Shown here one piece after another: positions 18,265-27,447 of a stretch of 64,000 nucleotides of DNA. Made by a program: the position numbers and the translations under genes. The stretch is from contig NZ_CAKLBP010000001.1 of assembly GCF_920984665.1 (NCBI RefSeq), forward strand, positions 1,061,703 through 1,125,702, given 5' to 3'. Every line of letters begins with the position of its first letter. Within the stretch, counting starts at the first letter, position 1. Source of the DNA: Pedobacter sp. Leaf170 (GTDB lineage Bacteria > Bacteroidota > Bacteroidia > Sphingobacteriales > Sphingobacteriaceae). The notes beneath the pieces were generated by a model that did not search any database, was not told where the DNA came from, and worked only from the letters and a program-made list of their open reading frames with translations.

Positions 18265-18999
18265 TTAAAATTTTATAGAAAGTTTTAAAGCAGGCGCATT
18301 ATTAAAACCATACATGGCATTTGGATTATTTATCAAAGTTGGACTCACATTAAATGAAAGCTTATCATCTACATCGAAAAAATTTAGTCTGGCCGCAACG
18401 TAAGCATCAATAATTTGAGCACCATAAAGTGCAAAATAAGAAAAGATAACAATTTGTCCGTTTCTTTTATAGATTGCCTGGGCATTTAAAACGTTGGTAT
18501 CATCATATCTTGATAACTCCGTATTAAGGTCCCTCTTTAGTGCCGGATCGGTTTGAGCATTATTAAATGCTCTGTTTTGTGCCTCAGTTAAGAAAATTTT
18601 ATAATTTTTACGACTTTCAATATATGATAAAGTTAATGCACCAAAACCACCGTATATCAACCCAACCTTACCCAAAGTGTAAGTTTTTTGCCAAAAATGA
18701 CCTGTTTTTTCACCTTTTGCATTTAACTTATCTTTCAAAAGCTGGTTGTTATATAACTGTCCCCATCCGGGAATCAACATCGATTTAAAAACAGCTTTTC
18801 TCCCGGCAACTTTTCCAGGATTTACATACTTAACCGTATCTGCTTTTTTGCGGACGGTATCCATGGGTACAGCTTTAATGGGTGTAGCCTTTACAGTGTC
18901 AATTGGTTTTAATAAAGTATCCTGTACCTGAGCCGAAGCTAGATTTGAAAAGAAAACACATACCAGAGATAACGTTATTACAATCCTGTTATTTAACAT
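18265..18999 (-). CDS. DUF5683 domain protein, probable membrane/envelope protein
   Basis: About 244 residues. An N-terminal signal peptide (LNNRIVITLSLVCVFFSNLA, cleavage near ASAQ) is followed by a Lys/Thr/Pro-rich linker. The DUF5683 core contains SMLIPGWGQLYNNQ, a motif typical of small two-helix membrane proteins, and a hydrophobic segment GLIYGGFGALTLSYI. The ATG at 18999 overlaps the parB stop codon as TAATG, indicating translational coupling; a TTG six bases earlier is less likely. Function is unknown, though the family is regularly found between parB and dapB in Bacteroidota. Confidence 0.8.
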   Translation of the reverse strand: MLNNRIVITLSLVCVFFSNLASAQVQDTLLKPIDTVKATPIKAVPMDTVRKKADTVKYVNPGKVAGRKAVFKSMLIPGWGQLYNNQLLKDKLNAKGEKTGHFWQKTYTLGKVGLIYGGFGALTLSYIESRKNYKIFLTEAQNRAFNNAQTDPALKRDLNTELSRYDDTNVLNAQAIYKRNGQIVIFSYFALYGAQIIDAYVAARLNFFDVDDKLSFNVSPTLINNPNAMYGFNNAPALKLSIKF

Positions 19000-19907
19000 T
19001 ACCAATCTAATAATTCTAAAATTCTGTTAAGGTCTTCATCACTTACAAAAGGAATCTCGATGGCCCCTTTTCCATTCTGTGTAACCTTTAATTTTACACG
19101 AGTAGCAAATTTTGAAGCTAAATCATCTTGTAATTTTTGATATTGAAAAGAATTACCTTTTTCTTTAGATTTTCCAGCAGTTTTTAGCGGTGCGTGCTGA
19201 AGGTTGCGAACCAACTCCTCAACTTTACGAACCGACAAACCTTTGTCTAAAATCTCCTGATGGATGAACAATTGTTTATCAACGCCATCAACATTAATTA
19301 ATGCTCTTGCATGGCCCATTGTAATGCGTTGGTCGCGAATGGAAGCTTGTATTGCAGGCGGTAATTTTAGTAAACGTAAATAATTGGTAACCGTTGTACG
19401 GTTTTTCCCAACACGTTCGCCTAGTTGCTCTTGCTTTAAACCCACTTCATCAATCATTCTCTGGAAACTTAAAGCAACCTCTATAGAATTTAAATTCTCT
19501 CTTTGAATGTTTTCGATAAGCGCCATTTCCAACATTTGTTGGTCGTTAGCGCTACGAATATAAGCCGGAACCTGCGTTAAACCTGCTAATTTAGACGCTC
19601 TAAATCTTCGCTCACCAGAAATTAGCTGGTATTTATTTGCACCGATTTTTCTAACCGTAATTGGCTGTATTAATCCCTGCACCTTAATCGAATCAGCAAG
19701 TTCGTTTAATGCAACCTGGTCAAATTCGGTACGTGGCTGGTAAGGGTTGGTTTCAACCTCATTTAAACTTACATGGCTTATATTGCCAATCTGCTCCGTT
19801 TCACTAACCGCATTTACCTGCTGCTTAGGCGGATGTGCCGATTCGCTATCATCTAAAAGCGCACTTAATCCTCTGCCTAATCCTGTTTTTCGCTGAAAAG
19901 ATGTCAT
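18999..19907 (-). CDS. parB: Chromosome-partitioning protein ParB
   Basis: ParB binds parS sites, spreads as a CTP-dependent clamp and loads SMC near the origin. The 302-residue protein opens with KTGLGRGLSALLDD (8-20), a motif of chromosomal ParBs that contacts ParA. The CTP-binding motif GERRFRA lies at 98-104, and a helix-turn-helix at about 155-182 (LKQEQLGERVGKNRTTVTNY) recognises parS. The C-terminal dimerisation segment ends at ILELLDW. It is four bases behind parA in an operon. I saw no 16-bp parS palindrome in the window. Confidence 0.96.
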   Translation of the reverse strand: MTSFQRKTGLGRGLSALLDDSESAHPPKQQVNAVSETEQIGNISHVSLNEVETNPYQPRTEFDQVALNELADSIKVQGLIQPITVRKIGANKYQLISGERRFRASKLAGLTQVPAYIRSANDQQMLEMALIENIQRENLNSIEVALSFQRMIDEVGLKQEQLGERVGKNRTTVTNYLRLLKLPPAIQASIRDQRITMGHARALINVDGVDKQLFIHQEILDKGLSVRKVEELVRNLQHAPLKTAGKSKEKGNSFQYQKLQDDLASKFATRVKLKVTQNGKGAIEIPFVSDEDLNRILELLDW

Positions 19908-19910
19908 CTA

Positions 19911-20717
19911 TTATTTATAATTTTCCGTTCCTATATTTTCCTCTTCCTTTAACAAGCCGTTTTTCTTTACAATTTCGCGGGCAAGGTTAAGGTAATTTAT
20001 TGCGCCTTTGCAATTTGCATCATGCATAATAACCGAAACACCATAACTAGGCGCTTCACTTAAGCGAGTATTACGCTGAATAATGGTTTCAAAAACCAAT
20101 TCGTTAAAATGCGTTCTTACTTCTTCAACCACCTGGTTTGATAAACGCAAACGAACGTCATACATGGTTAGCAAAATACCTTCAATCTCCAATTCAGGAT
20201 TTAAACGGTTTTGCACAATTTTTATGGTGTTCAATAATTTGCCTAAACCTTCTAATGCGAAATATTCGCATTGAACCGGAATAATAACAGAATCTGCAGC
20301 GGTTAAAGCGTTTATGGTAATTAAACCTAACGATGGTGAACAATCAATAATAATAAAATCATACTGATCTTTAATTTTCTCCAAAACCGCTTTCATTTTG
20401 TACTCGCGGTTGTTAAGGTTAATCATTTCAATTTCTGCACCAACTAAATCAATGTGTGCCGGTAATAAATCTAAATTTGGCGTATCTGTTTTCTGAATTG
20501 CCTGTGCAGGGTCGATATCATTTATAATACACTCATAAATACTGTCTTTTATATTTCGGGGATCAAAGCCGATACCTGAAGTTGAATTTGCCTGAGGATC
20601 AGCATCAACCAACAAGGTTTTATATTCTAATACGGCTAAACTTGCCGCCAGGTTAATTGATGAAGTTGTTTTACCAACACCACCCTTCTGATTTGCTAAT
20701 GCAATTATTTTGCTCAT
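19911..20717 (-). CDS. parA: Chromosome-partitioning ATPase ParA (Soj)
   Basis: ParA is a Walker-type ATPase that binds nucleoid DNA and drives origin segregation with ParB. The 268 residues show the deviant Walker A KGGVGKTT (11-18), Walker A' LVDADPQANST, Walker B DFIIIDCSPSLG and the segment IPVQCEYFALEGL typical of the Soj group. The protein is short and lacks the extra N-terminal DNA-binding domain of plasmid ParAs, which supports a chromosomal role. It is the first gene of the block and divergent from the flavin reductase gene. Confidence 0.96.
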   Translation of the reverse strand: MSKIIALANQKGGVGKTTSSINLAASLAVLEYKTLLVDADPQANSTSGIGFDPRNIKDSIYECIINDIDPAQAIQKTDTPNLDLLPAHIDLVGAEIEMINLNNREYKMKAVLEKIKDQYDFIIIDCSPSLGLITINALTAADSVIIPVQCEYFALEGLGKLLNTIKIVQNRLNPELEIEGILLTMYDVRLRLSNQVVEEVRTHFNELVFETIIQRNTRLSEAPSYGVSVIMHDANCKGAINYLNLAREIVKKNGLLKEEENIGTENYK

Positions 20718-20901
20718 CTATATGTCCGAAATTTACTTTACGCTTACGTTAGGGCTCTTTATTTAATGCCTTATAATCGGCAAAATGTTCTATTTTTGCT
20801 TTGTTTAAGCCCTTTTTGTCAATCAGCTAAGATACAAACTATATGGCAATTTTAGCAATTACAGTATTTGCGTTTTAAACATCTTATTAACAATTTACTT
20901 C

Positions 20902-21423
20902 ATGATAACAATAATAGCGGCAACCAACAGACCTAATAGCAATACGCTAAAAGTTGCCAAATATTACCAGTCTGAACTTTTAAAAAAAGGCTTGCAGGCT
21001 ACAGTTTTTAGTTTGGAGCATTTGCCTGCCGATGTTTTAAATACCGACATGTACGGTAAAAGATCTAAAGCGTTTCAAGAGATTCAAGATTTGATTTACA
21101 ATACAGAGAAATTCATATTCGTAATGCCTGAGTACAATGGTAGTTATCCTGGCGTACTGAAGGTATTAATTGATGCCAGTAATTTCCCTGATAGTTTTTA
21201 CGATAAAAAAGCTGCCTTGGTCGGTATTTCTTCAGGAAAATATGGCAACATTCGTGGTGTTGAGCATTTTACAGGTGTTTGCCATTACGTACATCTTAAT
21301 GTTTTACCCTTGCGTTTACATATCCCAAACATTAAAAACGAGCTCGATTTGGAAGGCAAATTGATAAAAGAAGACACACTTAGTTTTATTGATGAGCAAA
21401 TAGAAAAGTTCATCAAATTTTAA
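20902..21423 (+). CDS. NADPH-dependent FMN reductase family protein
   Basis: This is a 173-residue flavodoxin-fold protein. The phosphate-binding loop is AATNRPNSNTLKVAKYY (6-22), and the FMN-contact motif MPEYNGSYPGVLKVLID (about 80-96) is typical of the FMN_red family (azoreductase, chromate or quinone reductases). These enzymes pass electrons from NAD(P)H to quinones, flavins or other acceptors in the cytoplasm. The physiological substrate is unknown. It is monocistronic, divergent from parA, and followed by a 575-bp repeat-rich gap. Confidence 0.9.
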   Translation: MITIIAATNRPNSNTLKVAKYYQSELLKKGLQATVFSLEHLPADVLNTDMYGKRSKAFQEIQDLIYNTEKFIFVMPEYNGSYPGVLKVLIDASNFPDSFYDKKAALVGISSGKYGNIRGVEHFTGVCHYVHLNVLPLRLHIPNIKNELDLEGKLIKEDTLSFIDEQIEKFIKF

Positions 21424-21466
21424 CCTTTATTCAAACCTTCTATCAATCAAAATTCAATCATTAATT

Positions 21467-21600
21467 TGAAAAGCAAAACCTGCATTTCATTTTATTGTTA
21501 GTCCCGTTTTGCGCTTGTACGCCTCGCTTCGTCATGCTTCCTCGCTGCAGGGTACCGCTGCAACCGGGTTTAAGTACTTAATTCTTTGCATAAAACTGAA
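21467..21600 (+). repeat. Dispersed intergenic repeat, copy B
   Basis: It begins TGAAAAGCAAAACCTGC, continues with TTAGTCCCGTTTTGCGCTT, CCGGGTTTAA, and ends at AAAACTGAA. The order of blocks matches copies at 41120 and, reversed, 21785. The middle portion differs in length. Confidence 0.7.
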
Positions 21601-21613
21601 AAACTCAACGGTT

Positions 21614-21741
21614 TCGGTCGGTGTAGACACAAACCGAGGAATTATTGCAAATTTATTATTCATTCTGCCATTGCCTGTGTCTCCACAGACAATTATTTTT
21701 ACCCTATTAATGTTTCGTTTTGTGGAGACACAAACCGAGGG
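21614..21741. repeat. Short direct/inverted repeats around ACACAAACCGAGG
   Basis: AGACACAAACCGAGG occurs at about 21626-21640 and again at about 21726-21740. A partly inverted unit (TGTGTCTCCACAGAC, about 21676-21690) lies between. The first copy is itself a hairpin between GGTTT and AAACC. Confidence 0.65.
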
Positions 21742-21784
21742 ACTAGATTTATACCATACTAATCTGTCGAATCTGGCTTTTGAA

Positions 21785-21897
21785 ACACAGTTTTAGGTTA
21801 AATAAACCCGGTAGAAGCGAGCATCCCGTATTTCTCGGGATAAAGCGTATAACGGGACTTGCGAAACCGATACACACCGAAGCTTGCTTTTCAAAAA
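21785..21897 (-). repeat. Dispersed intergenic repeat, copy C (reverse)
   Basis: Read on the minus strand it starts TGAAAAGCAAGCTTCGGT, passes TATCGGTTTCGCAAGTCCCG and CTCGCTTCTACCGGGTTTA, and ends at AAAACTGTG. It agrees almost block for block with copy D at 41120-41225. Confidence 0.8.
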
Positions 21898-21956
21898 AAA
21901 TCTCGGCTAAACGAACACCATCTAAAAACAGATTTTTTTTAATAATATCCAACAAA

Positions 21957-21981
21957 TCCTTCGACAAGCTCAGGAAGACAC
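21957..21981 (-). repeat. CTGAGCTTGTCGAAG dispersed element
   Basis: The minus strand reads CCTGAGCTTGTCGAAGGA. The same core GCTGAGCTTGTCGAAGCA occurs at 63641-63665, and a related GTCATTCTGAG-CGAAGAATCT form at 37160-37185. Confidence 0.6.
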
Positions 21982-21998
21982 GACTCAAGTATTGTCGG

Positions 21999-23069
21999 CT
22001 ATTCCAAGGCATAAACCGCAAAAGATGCTAACCAATGGTCGCCGCCATAATTACCCGCAAAAACCAATGGTAAAGCATTTGCAAGAAATTTTTCAGCAGT
22101 TTTTTCAAAACGAAGTTTTAATTTATGTCCTTTCGGCAATTCTCTGGCAATTCCTTTCATACACCAGGCTCGGGTAAAAGAAAGCCCAACCAAATGCACA
22201 CCTTGATAATCGTTAATATCGCTAATCACAGGCAAATCGCTTATGCGTTTTAAACTGCGCTCCTCATAAAATTTATTAAGCCAATTAACAAAAGTTGCTT
22301 TTGGCAAAACCCTACGCATTAAATCGGCAATTTCTAAGCTTGGCGAAAAGAAATCTGAGCCATCGGGCTCCAGGTAAGCTGGCGTTGCAACATTATCTAA
22401 ATAGAAAGATTTAGCTTTTAATTTAATTTGCGCCTCAAAAGAAACATCTTTAAATGTCTTAGCCCAATCTAAAGCGAACACCAAACCAAATGCAGTATTT
22501 GGATGCACACCTGTTCTATTTGGGTAAGTTTGCTTTGGTAAATAAGCTTTCCAAAGCGTTAAAATTTGTTTGGTTAAAGGCTGTAGTGCTGCATACCATT
22601 TTTTTGCATCCGGATTATCCCAGGTATATAATTCCTGATCTAATTTTAATAACCATGCCCAACCATACGTACGCTCGTAAGTGTTTGCTACCTGATATTT
22701 TGTAAAATATTCTGCTTCAGCCTTCATTTTTTCGGGCGTGAAAGTATTGTTTAAAAGCGCTGTAATTTCAGCTTTGTTCTTTAAACCAGAAACTGTTTTC
22801 AAAAGCCTCACCAACATCCAATGGCCATGAACAGAACTGTGCCAATCTAAACAACCATAAAAAGCCGGGTGCAATTCGCTTGGTAATAATCTGCCATCAA
22901 GTGCAGTATTGGCAACATGCGAAGTTTTATTTGGAAACTCTTGACCAATACATTTTAAAGGCATTATGGAAAGCTTTTCAGCTACATCTGCAGTTAAGGT
23001 TGGTACAGTTTGCGCCTTTGTTAGGAAAGAAAACAATACAAGTAAGCTGATAAAAGCAAATTTTCTCAT
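21999..23069 (-). CDS. DUF2891 family secreted protein
   Basis: 356 residues with a signal peptide (1-19, FLTKAQ). The mature part shows ELHPAFYGCLDWHSSVHGHW (about 66-85), TYGWAWLLKL and HPNTAFGLVFALDWA, all typical of DUF2891, a family with an alpha/alpha-barrel-like His-rich core resembling glycan-active or epimerase-type proteins but with no assigned activity. The export signal suggests a periplasmic role. It has its own transcription unit between a repeat island and a small solute-binding-like gene. Confidence 0.85.
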   Translation of the reverse strand: MRKFAFISLLVLFSFLTKAQTVPTLTADVAEKLSIMPLKCIGQEFPNKTSHVANTALDGRLLPSELHPAFYGCLDWHSSVHGHWMLVRLLKTVSGLKNKAEITALLNNTFTPEKMKAEAEYFTKYQVANTYERTYGWAWLLKLDQELYTWDNPDAKKWYAALQPLTKQILTLWKAYLPKQTYPNRTGVHPNTAFGLVFALDWAKTFKDVSFEAQIKLKAKSFYLDNVATPAYLEPDGSDFFSPSLEIADLMRRVLPKATFVNWLNKFYEERSLKRISDLPVISDINDYQGVHLVGLSFTRAWCMKGIARELPKGHKLKLRFEKTAEKFLANALPLVFAGNYGGDHWLASFAVYALE

Positions 23070-23149
23070 GGTTAATTGAATTTTACAATTTTATTGTTAA
23101 TTATTCCATCACACATCATCTATCTTCCATCACACATCTTCCATCTAAT

Positions 23150-23602
23150 TTACGCTCCAAACCTAATCCATTTATCGCCCTCGTGGCCAAAAATAAATGA
23201 ACCCGGATGAATCATTTCTGCTAAATCTTCTATCAAAGAAACTGCATTTTCTGCAGTTCTTAATCTGTTTACATCATCATTTAACAATATAATTCTGTTA
23301 TTTTTAACCGCTTGCCAATCTGAATTTAAAGCTGAAGGAACTTCACGCATTAAATCGGTAAGTGTTTTGCCGGGTTGGTAATAAATAATAAATGCAGCAC
23401 TAAAAACATCTGTTTCGAACATTCCCCCAGCTTGCGAAATTTCTTCGGACAATAAGTAATTTGAATTGTTGCCCGCATCCAAACAAGCAACAGGAATTTT
23501 ATCCATAAACTTAATTTTGTGCGCTACAATCTCTAAACGTTCTTGTAAATCCTCTTTTTGGGTCTCATCCAGACCAATAAATAAATCGTTTAAAAAAGAC
23601 AT
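23150..23602 (-). CDS. BtuF-like solute-binding domain protein without signal peptide
   Basis: About 150 residues from the ATG at 23602; longer starts at 23608 and 23638 are possible. The segment KIPVACLDAGNNSNYLLSEE and the later VPSALNSDWQAVKNNRIILL resemble the periplasmic-binding-protein fold of cobalamin/iron-siderophore ABC transporters (BtuF/FhuD type), in which this V-N-RI-L pattern is common. Only half of the two-lobed fold fits in this length and no export signal is visible, so it may be a cytoplasmic sensor or chaperone and not a transporter part. It is divergent from the OppA-like gene with 46 bases between the starts. Confidence 0.55.
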   Translation of the reverse strand: MSFLNDLFIGLDETQKEDLQERLEIVAHKIKFMDKIPVACLDAGNNSNYLLSEEISQAGGMFETDVFSAAFIIYYQPGKTLTDLMREVPSALNSDWQAVKNNRIILLNDDVNRLRTAENAVSLIEDLAEMIHPGSFIFGHEGDKWIRFGA

Positions 23603-23648
23603 CTGCATTAAATTTATTAATTTGTGCAAAAATAACAATCCTTAATTC

Positions 23649-25283
23649 ATGCAGGACTCATTTAAGTATATATTTTATTTTTTTTGCGCCGTTACGCTGT
23701 TTTCTTGTCAGAAAAAGTTAGATGAAAACAATAAAAAAGTATTTAATATCAATTTGGATCAAGGCTTAACATCTTTAGATCCTGCATTTGCCCGAAATCA
23801 AAATGCAATATGGATGACCAATCAGGTTTTTAATGGTTTGGTACAAATCGATTCGACATTACAAACCATTCCGTGTATTGCAAAAAGCTGGAAAATTTCT
23901 GATGATGCCTTAACTTATACTTTTAACCTGCGTGATGATGTATACTTTCATGACGACCAGGCTTTTAAAAACGGAAAAGGCAGAAAAGTTATTGCTGCAG
24001 ATTTTGCCTACAGTTTTTACCGTTTAATTGACCCCAAAGTTGCCTCATCTGGTGGCTGGATTTTTAGCGATAAAGTAAAAGATCAAACCAATTTCATTGC
24101 GGTAAATGATACTACTTTCCAGATTAAACTGGTGCGACCATTCCCACCTTTTATGAGTTTACTTACCTCACAATATTGTTCTGTTGTACCAAAAGAGGTT
24201 GTAGAACATTATGGTAAAGATTTTAGAAGTCACCCGGTTGGAACCGGCCCTTTTAAATTTAAATATTGGAAGGAAGGCGAAATTTTGGTGCTTTTGAAAA
24301 ACGAACATTACTGGGAAAAAGATACAAAAGGAAAACCATTACCTTATATAGATGCACTTAAAGCCTCATTCATCAGCGATAAACAAAGTGGATTTATGAG
24401 CTTTTTGAAAAAGGATTTAGATTTTTATTATAGCGTTGATGGAAGTTACCGCGATGATATTTTGACTAAAAGTGGAAATATGACTTCGAAATATAAGGGT
24501 AAATTTCAATTAACTAAAAGCCCTTATTTATGCACTGAATATGTAGGCATTCTGGTTGATTCCAATTTGGCGATAGTTAAAAATTCGCCATTAAAGCTCA
24601 AAAAAATCCGCCAGGCGATAAATTATTCCATCGACAGAGATAAACTCATCAAGTATTTAAGAAATGGTATTGGCATAGCTGCAACATCTGGTTTTATACC
24701 CAAAGGGATGCCTGGTTTTGATAGTTCAGCAGTTCATGGATATCATTACGACCCAAAATTAGCAGCGAAATTATTGGCAGAAGCTGGTTATCCCGAAGGG
24801 AAAGGCATGGGCGAAATTACCTTGAACACTACAACAACTTATAAAGATTTAATAGAATTTATTCAAAGTGAGCTTTCTGCTATCGGTATTAGAACGAAGA
24901 TTGATGTTAGCCCAAGTACAAGTTTAAGAGATTTGATTTCTAAAAACCATGTTAACTTTTTCCGCGGAAGCTGGATTGCAGATTATGCGGACGGCGAAAA
25001 CTATCTGTCGATGTTTTATTCTAAAAACAAGGTTCCCTTCGGACCGAATTATACGGCCTTCTATAATAAAGAATTCGACAAGCTTTTTGAGCAAAGTTAT
25101 TACGAAACAAACAACGAAAAACGCTTTCAGTTATATAGAAAAATGGATCAGATGGTAATGGATTATTCGCCGGTTGTTCCGGTTTTTTACGATCAATCGG
25201 TAGTGATGTTGCAGAATAACATTAGCGGGTATCAACTAAACCCGCTAAGTTTGATGATTCTAAAATACATAAAGAAGACATAA
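23649..25283 (+). CDS. ABC transporter substrate-binding lipoprotein, OppA/DppA type
   Basis: 544 residues. The signal peptide ends at lipobox LFSC, giving a lipoprotein at about Cys20. The SBP_bac_5 pattern is clear: LDPAFARNQNAIWMTNQVFN, ADFAYSFYRLIDP, HPVGTGPFKFKYWKEGE, KKIRQAINYSIDRDKLIKYL and the end VPVFYDQSVVMLQ. Proteins of this family bind peptides, nickel or other small solutes for ABC import. No permease or ATPase gene lies beside it, so it must work with components encoded elsewhere. It is convergent with the S9 peptidase gene, three bases from its stop, suggesting a shared peptide-scavenging theme. Confidence 0.9.
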   Translation: MQDSFKYIFYFFCAVTLFSCQKKLDENNKKVFNINLDQGLTSLDPAFARNQNAIWMTNQVFNGLVQIDSTLQTIPCIAKSWKISDDALTYTFNLRDDVYFHDDQAFKNGKGRKVIAADFAYSFYRLIDPKVASSGGWIFSDKVKDQTNFIAVNDTTFQIKLVRPFPPFMSLLTSQYCSVVPKEVVEHYGKDFRSHPVGTGPFKFKYWKEGEILVLLKNEHYWEKDTKGKPLPYIDALKASFISDKQSGFMSFLKKDLDFYYSVDGSYRDDILTKSGNMTSKYKGKFQLTKSPYLCTEYVGILVDSNLAIVKNSPLKLKKIRQAINYSIDRDKLIKYLRNGIGIAATSGFIPKGMPGFDSSAVHGYHYDPKLAAKLLAEAGYPEGKGMGEITLNTTTTYKDLIEFIQSELSAIGIRTKIDVSPSTSLRDLISKNHVNFFRGSWIADYADGENYLSMFYSKNKVPFGPNYTAFYNKEFDKLFEQSYYETNNEKRFQLYRKMDQMVMDYSPVVPVFYDQSVVMLQNNISGYQLNPLSLMILKYIKKT

Positions 25284-25285
25284 CG

Positions 25286-27364
25286 TTATTTATTCATCAG
25301 TTTTCGTTTTAAAAATTCTGCTGTAGCTTCGCTAACTTTAACTCCGTTAGAGAATTTCATCCAGTGGTGCGTATCATCCGGAATAGACAAAAATTCAAAT
25401 TCAAATTTTTTATCCTCAAACCTTTTAGCTAAATCAACACTTTGGCTAAAAGCAACATTTCTATCATCATCAGCATGAATAATTAATGTAGGCGAAGTCC
25501 ATGTATTTAGGTAAGTAATTGGCGAAGATTCGGCAGCAATTTTTGCGGCTAATGCGGCATCCGGAGCTGGTTCTCTATTATCACCATTATTGCTGCTAAA
25601 GCGGTTATTAACGCCATGAATATCTACACCCGCAGCAAAAAGGTTCGAATCTTTACCTAAAGCTAAGGCAACCAAATAACCTCCATAAGAGCCGCCATAA
25701 ATTCCAATTTTAGATTTATCAATATTTGGCTGTGTGGCTAACCACACTCCGGCGGCTTTTACATCCTGATATTCTGAAGCGCCTTGTGCGCCAGCATTTA
25801 AAGGTTTATGAAAATCGTAACCATAGCCTAAGCCCAAGCGATAATTTACAGAAAGAACAGTAAAACCTAATTCGGCCAAATACTGGTTTAAAGCATAATC
25901 AATAGAATAATAATCCATTGGGTTCCAACCTAAAAACATTTGTCTTTGCGGGCCACCATGTACATAAACAATCGCCGGATGTTTTTTAGCGTTATCTTTT
26001 GGCGAAAATAATTGTCCGTAAACTGTATTTCCATCTGCGGCTTTAAAACTTACATGCTTTGGAATAACCATATCCTTAATCGGGAAATCTTTTGGAATTA
26101 ACTCTTCTCCTATTAAATCGATTTGTTTATTGTTTAAAACAGCAGGCAATAGCGGTCTTTGAGCGGTGGAGCTTAAACAGAAAACAGCCTTATCATCACC
26201 AGAAATTACAGGATAAGATTCTATACCCAAACCAGAACTTAACGCGGCCATATCGGCTTTATCTACCGAAACTTTATAAATATGCCTGCGATCCAAATCA
26301 TCGGCATTTTTGCCCGTGTTTGTTGCAAAAATCAAGGTTTTTATATCATTGCTTAACTCCACATTTTCGACAACAAAATTTCCCGGGGTTAAAAGAATTC
26401 TGCCAGATCCATCAGTATTCATTGAATATAGATGTGGCCAGCCGTCTTCATAAGAAGCGGAAACAATTTTTCCATCAGCCCATAATAAATTTGTGCCACC
26501 ATCAATTGACGGATAAGAACCTCTTATTGTTTCTGGTGCCTTCCAGATTTGCTTTCCTTTACCATTATTTACGTCAGCTACCCAAATTGCCCATGGTTGG
26601 TGTTTTCTAGTTAAGATAGAATCTGTTGCACCGCCACTTCCAGGTGTGCGAACGAAAGCTAGTTTTGTACCATCTGGCGACCAAACTGGCGCAGCATCTT
26701 TCGAAAATGAAGGCAAAATCCACTTAATTGGAGTTTGTGTATTTGTATATATACCGATAAAGGAATGGTCAACCCGGTTTGAAACAAATGCTAGCATCTT
26801 ACCATCTGGCGACCATTTATAGCCCGACTGAATGCCTTTCATATTTATAATCGCTTTCGCAGGAATAGCCGTATCCAGCGAACCCATTAGTAACTGACCA
26901 GATTTTGAGAATACGACTCTGTTTTCTGTGGGAGAAATTACAGGATTATCGCCTTCGCCAATTAGATTTATTTTACCTCCGGTAAATGGAACTGAGTAAA
27001 CCTCAACTTTAGGCATTAAAGGCATACTTAGCGCATTCACTGGTCCGCCATCTCTACCGCCATGGTCGCCACCGCGAACAAAAACAACCCACTTACCATC
27101 AGCTGATATCGATAAGCTGCTTAACTCTTGCCCGTCATCTTCTTTATAATCAGTAATTTTTACTGCTTTGTAATCTGGTGCTTCTGCAACGTAAATATTT
27201 CTTTTACCCTGTTCATTAGCTGCCCAAGCTATTTTAGAACCCGATGGCGCCGCAACCAACTGACTTGGAAACGGGTAACTTAAGACAGATTGCAGGCTAT
27301 ACTTTTGTCCATAAAGCTGAATTGAAAATATAATTATTACCGAAAACAGTATTACTTTTTTCAT
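25286..27364 (-). CDS. Secreted S9-family (prolyl oligopeptidase/acylaminoacyl type) peptidase
   Basis: 692 residues with signal peptide (1-19). Residues 25-420 contain TolB/WD40-like beta-propeller repeats such as YKWSPDGKMLAFVSNR and PVWSPDGTKLAFVR. The C-terminal alpha/beta-hydrolase domain has the nucleophile elbow IGIYGGSYGGYL (Ser about 559), the acid IIHADDDRNV (Asp about 632) and the His in PDDTHHW (about 666/667). Such enzymes trim short peptides in the periplasm. It sits downstream of a SusC/SusD pair on the same strand, but a terminator-like hairpin (27391-27421) lies between them. Confidence 0.93.
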   Translation of the reverse strand: MKKVILFSVIIIFSIQLYGQKYSLQSVLSYPFPSQLVAAPSGSKIAWAANEQGKRNIYVAEAPDYKAVKITDYKEDDGQELSSLSISADGKWVVFVRGGDHGGRDGGPVNALSMPLMPKVEVYSVPFTGGKINLIGEGDNPVISPTENRVVFSKSGQLLMGSLDTAIPAKAIINMKGIQSGYKWSPDGKMLAFVSNRVDHSFIGIYTNTQTPIKWILPSFSKDAAPVWSPDGTKLAFVRTPGSGGATDSILTRKHQPWAIWVADVNNGKGKQIWKAPETIRGSYPSIDGGTNLLWADGKIVSASYEDGWPHLYSMNTDGSGRILLTPGNFVVENVELSNDIKTLIFATNTGKNADDLDRRHIYKVSVDKADMAALSSGLGIESYPVISGDDKAVFCLSSTAQRPLLPAVLNNKQIDLIGEELIPKDFPIKDMVIPKHVSFKAADGNTVYGQLFSPKDNAKKHPAIVYVHGGPQRQMFLGWNPMDYYSIDYALNQYLAELGFTVLSVNYRLGLGYGYDFHKPLNAGAQGASEYQDVKAAGVWLATQPNIDKSKIGIYGGSYGGYLVALALGKDSNLFAAGVDIHGVNNRFSSNNGDNREPAPDAALAAKIAAESSPITYLNTWTSPTLIIHADDDRNVAFSQSVDLAKRFEDKKFEFEFLSIPDDTHHWMKFSNGVKVSEATAEFLKRKLMNK

Positions 27365-27390
27365 TATCTAAAATTTCTAATAAATTAAAT

Positions 27391-27421
27391 AAAAAAGCCC
27401 TAACCGATAAACGGAAAGGGC
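27391..27421 (-). terminator. Terminator after second SusD gene
   Basis: The minus strand reads GCCCTTTCCG, loop TTTAT, CGGTTAGGGC, then six T residues. The stem has a two-base internal mismatch. Confidence 0.75.
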
Positions 27422-27447
27422 CTAGAAGGTAATTTTTTATAAAAATG

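Larger units (their letters stand above)
21424..21998. other. 575-bp intergenic repeat island
   Basis: No gene is credible here; short open frames on both strands have no recognisable content. The region holds two copies of the dispersed repeat in opposite orientation (21467-21600 and 21785-21897), repeated ACACAAACCGAGG units with an inverted partner (21614-21741), and a CTTCGACAAGCTCAGG element (21957-21981). Confidence 0.7.

Noticed and set aside
19000..20901. parS centromere site near parAB
   Set aside because: I looked for a 16-bp palindrome of the TGTTTCACGTGAAACA type near parAB and upstream of parA and found none; a proper search of both strands would be needed to exclude it.
21509..22031. 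Several overlapping open frames in the repeat island
   Set aside because: They lie on both strands in repeat DNA, overlap each other and the DUF2891 gene, and show no family pattern.
26092..26610. 172-codon frame opposite the S9 peptidase
   Set aside because: Antisense shadow of the propeller-coding region; composition rich in Leu, His and Gln without domain features.
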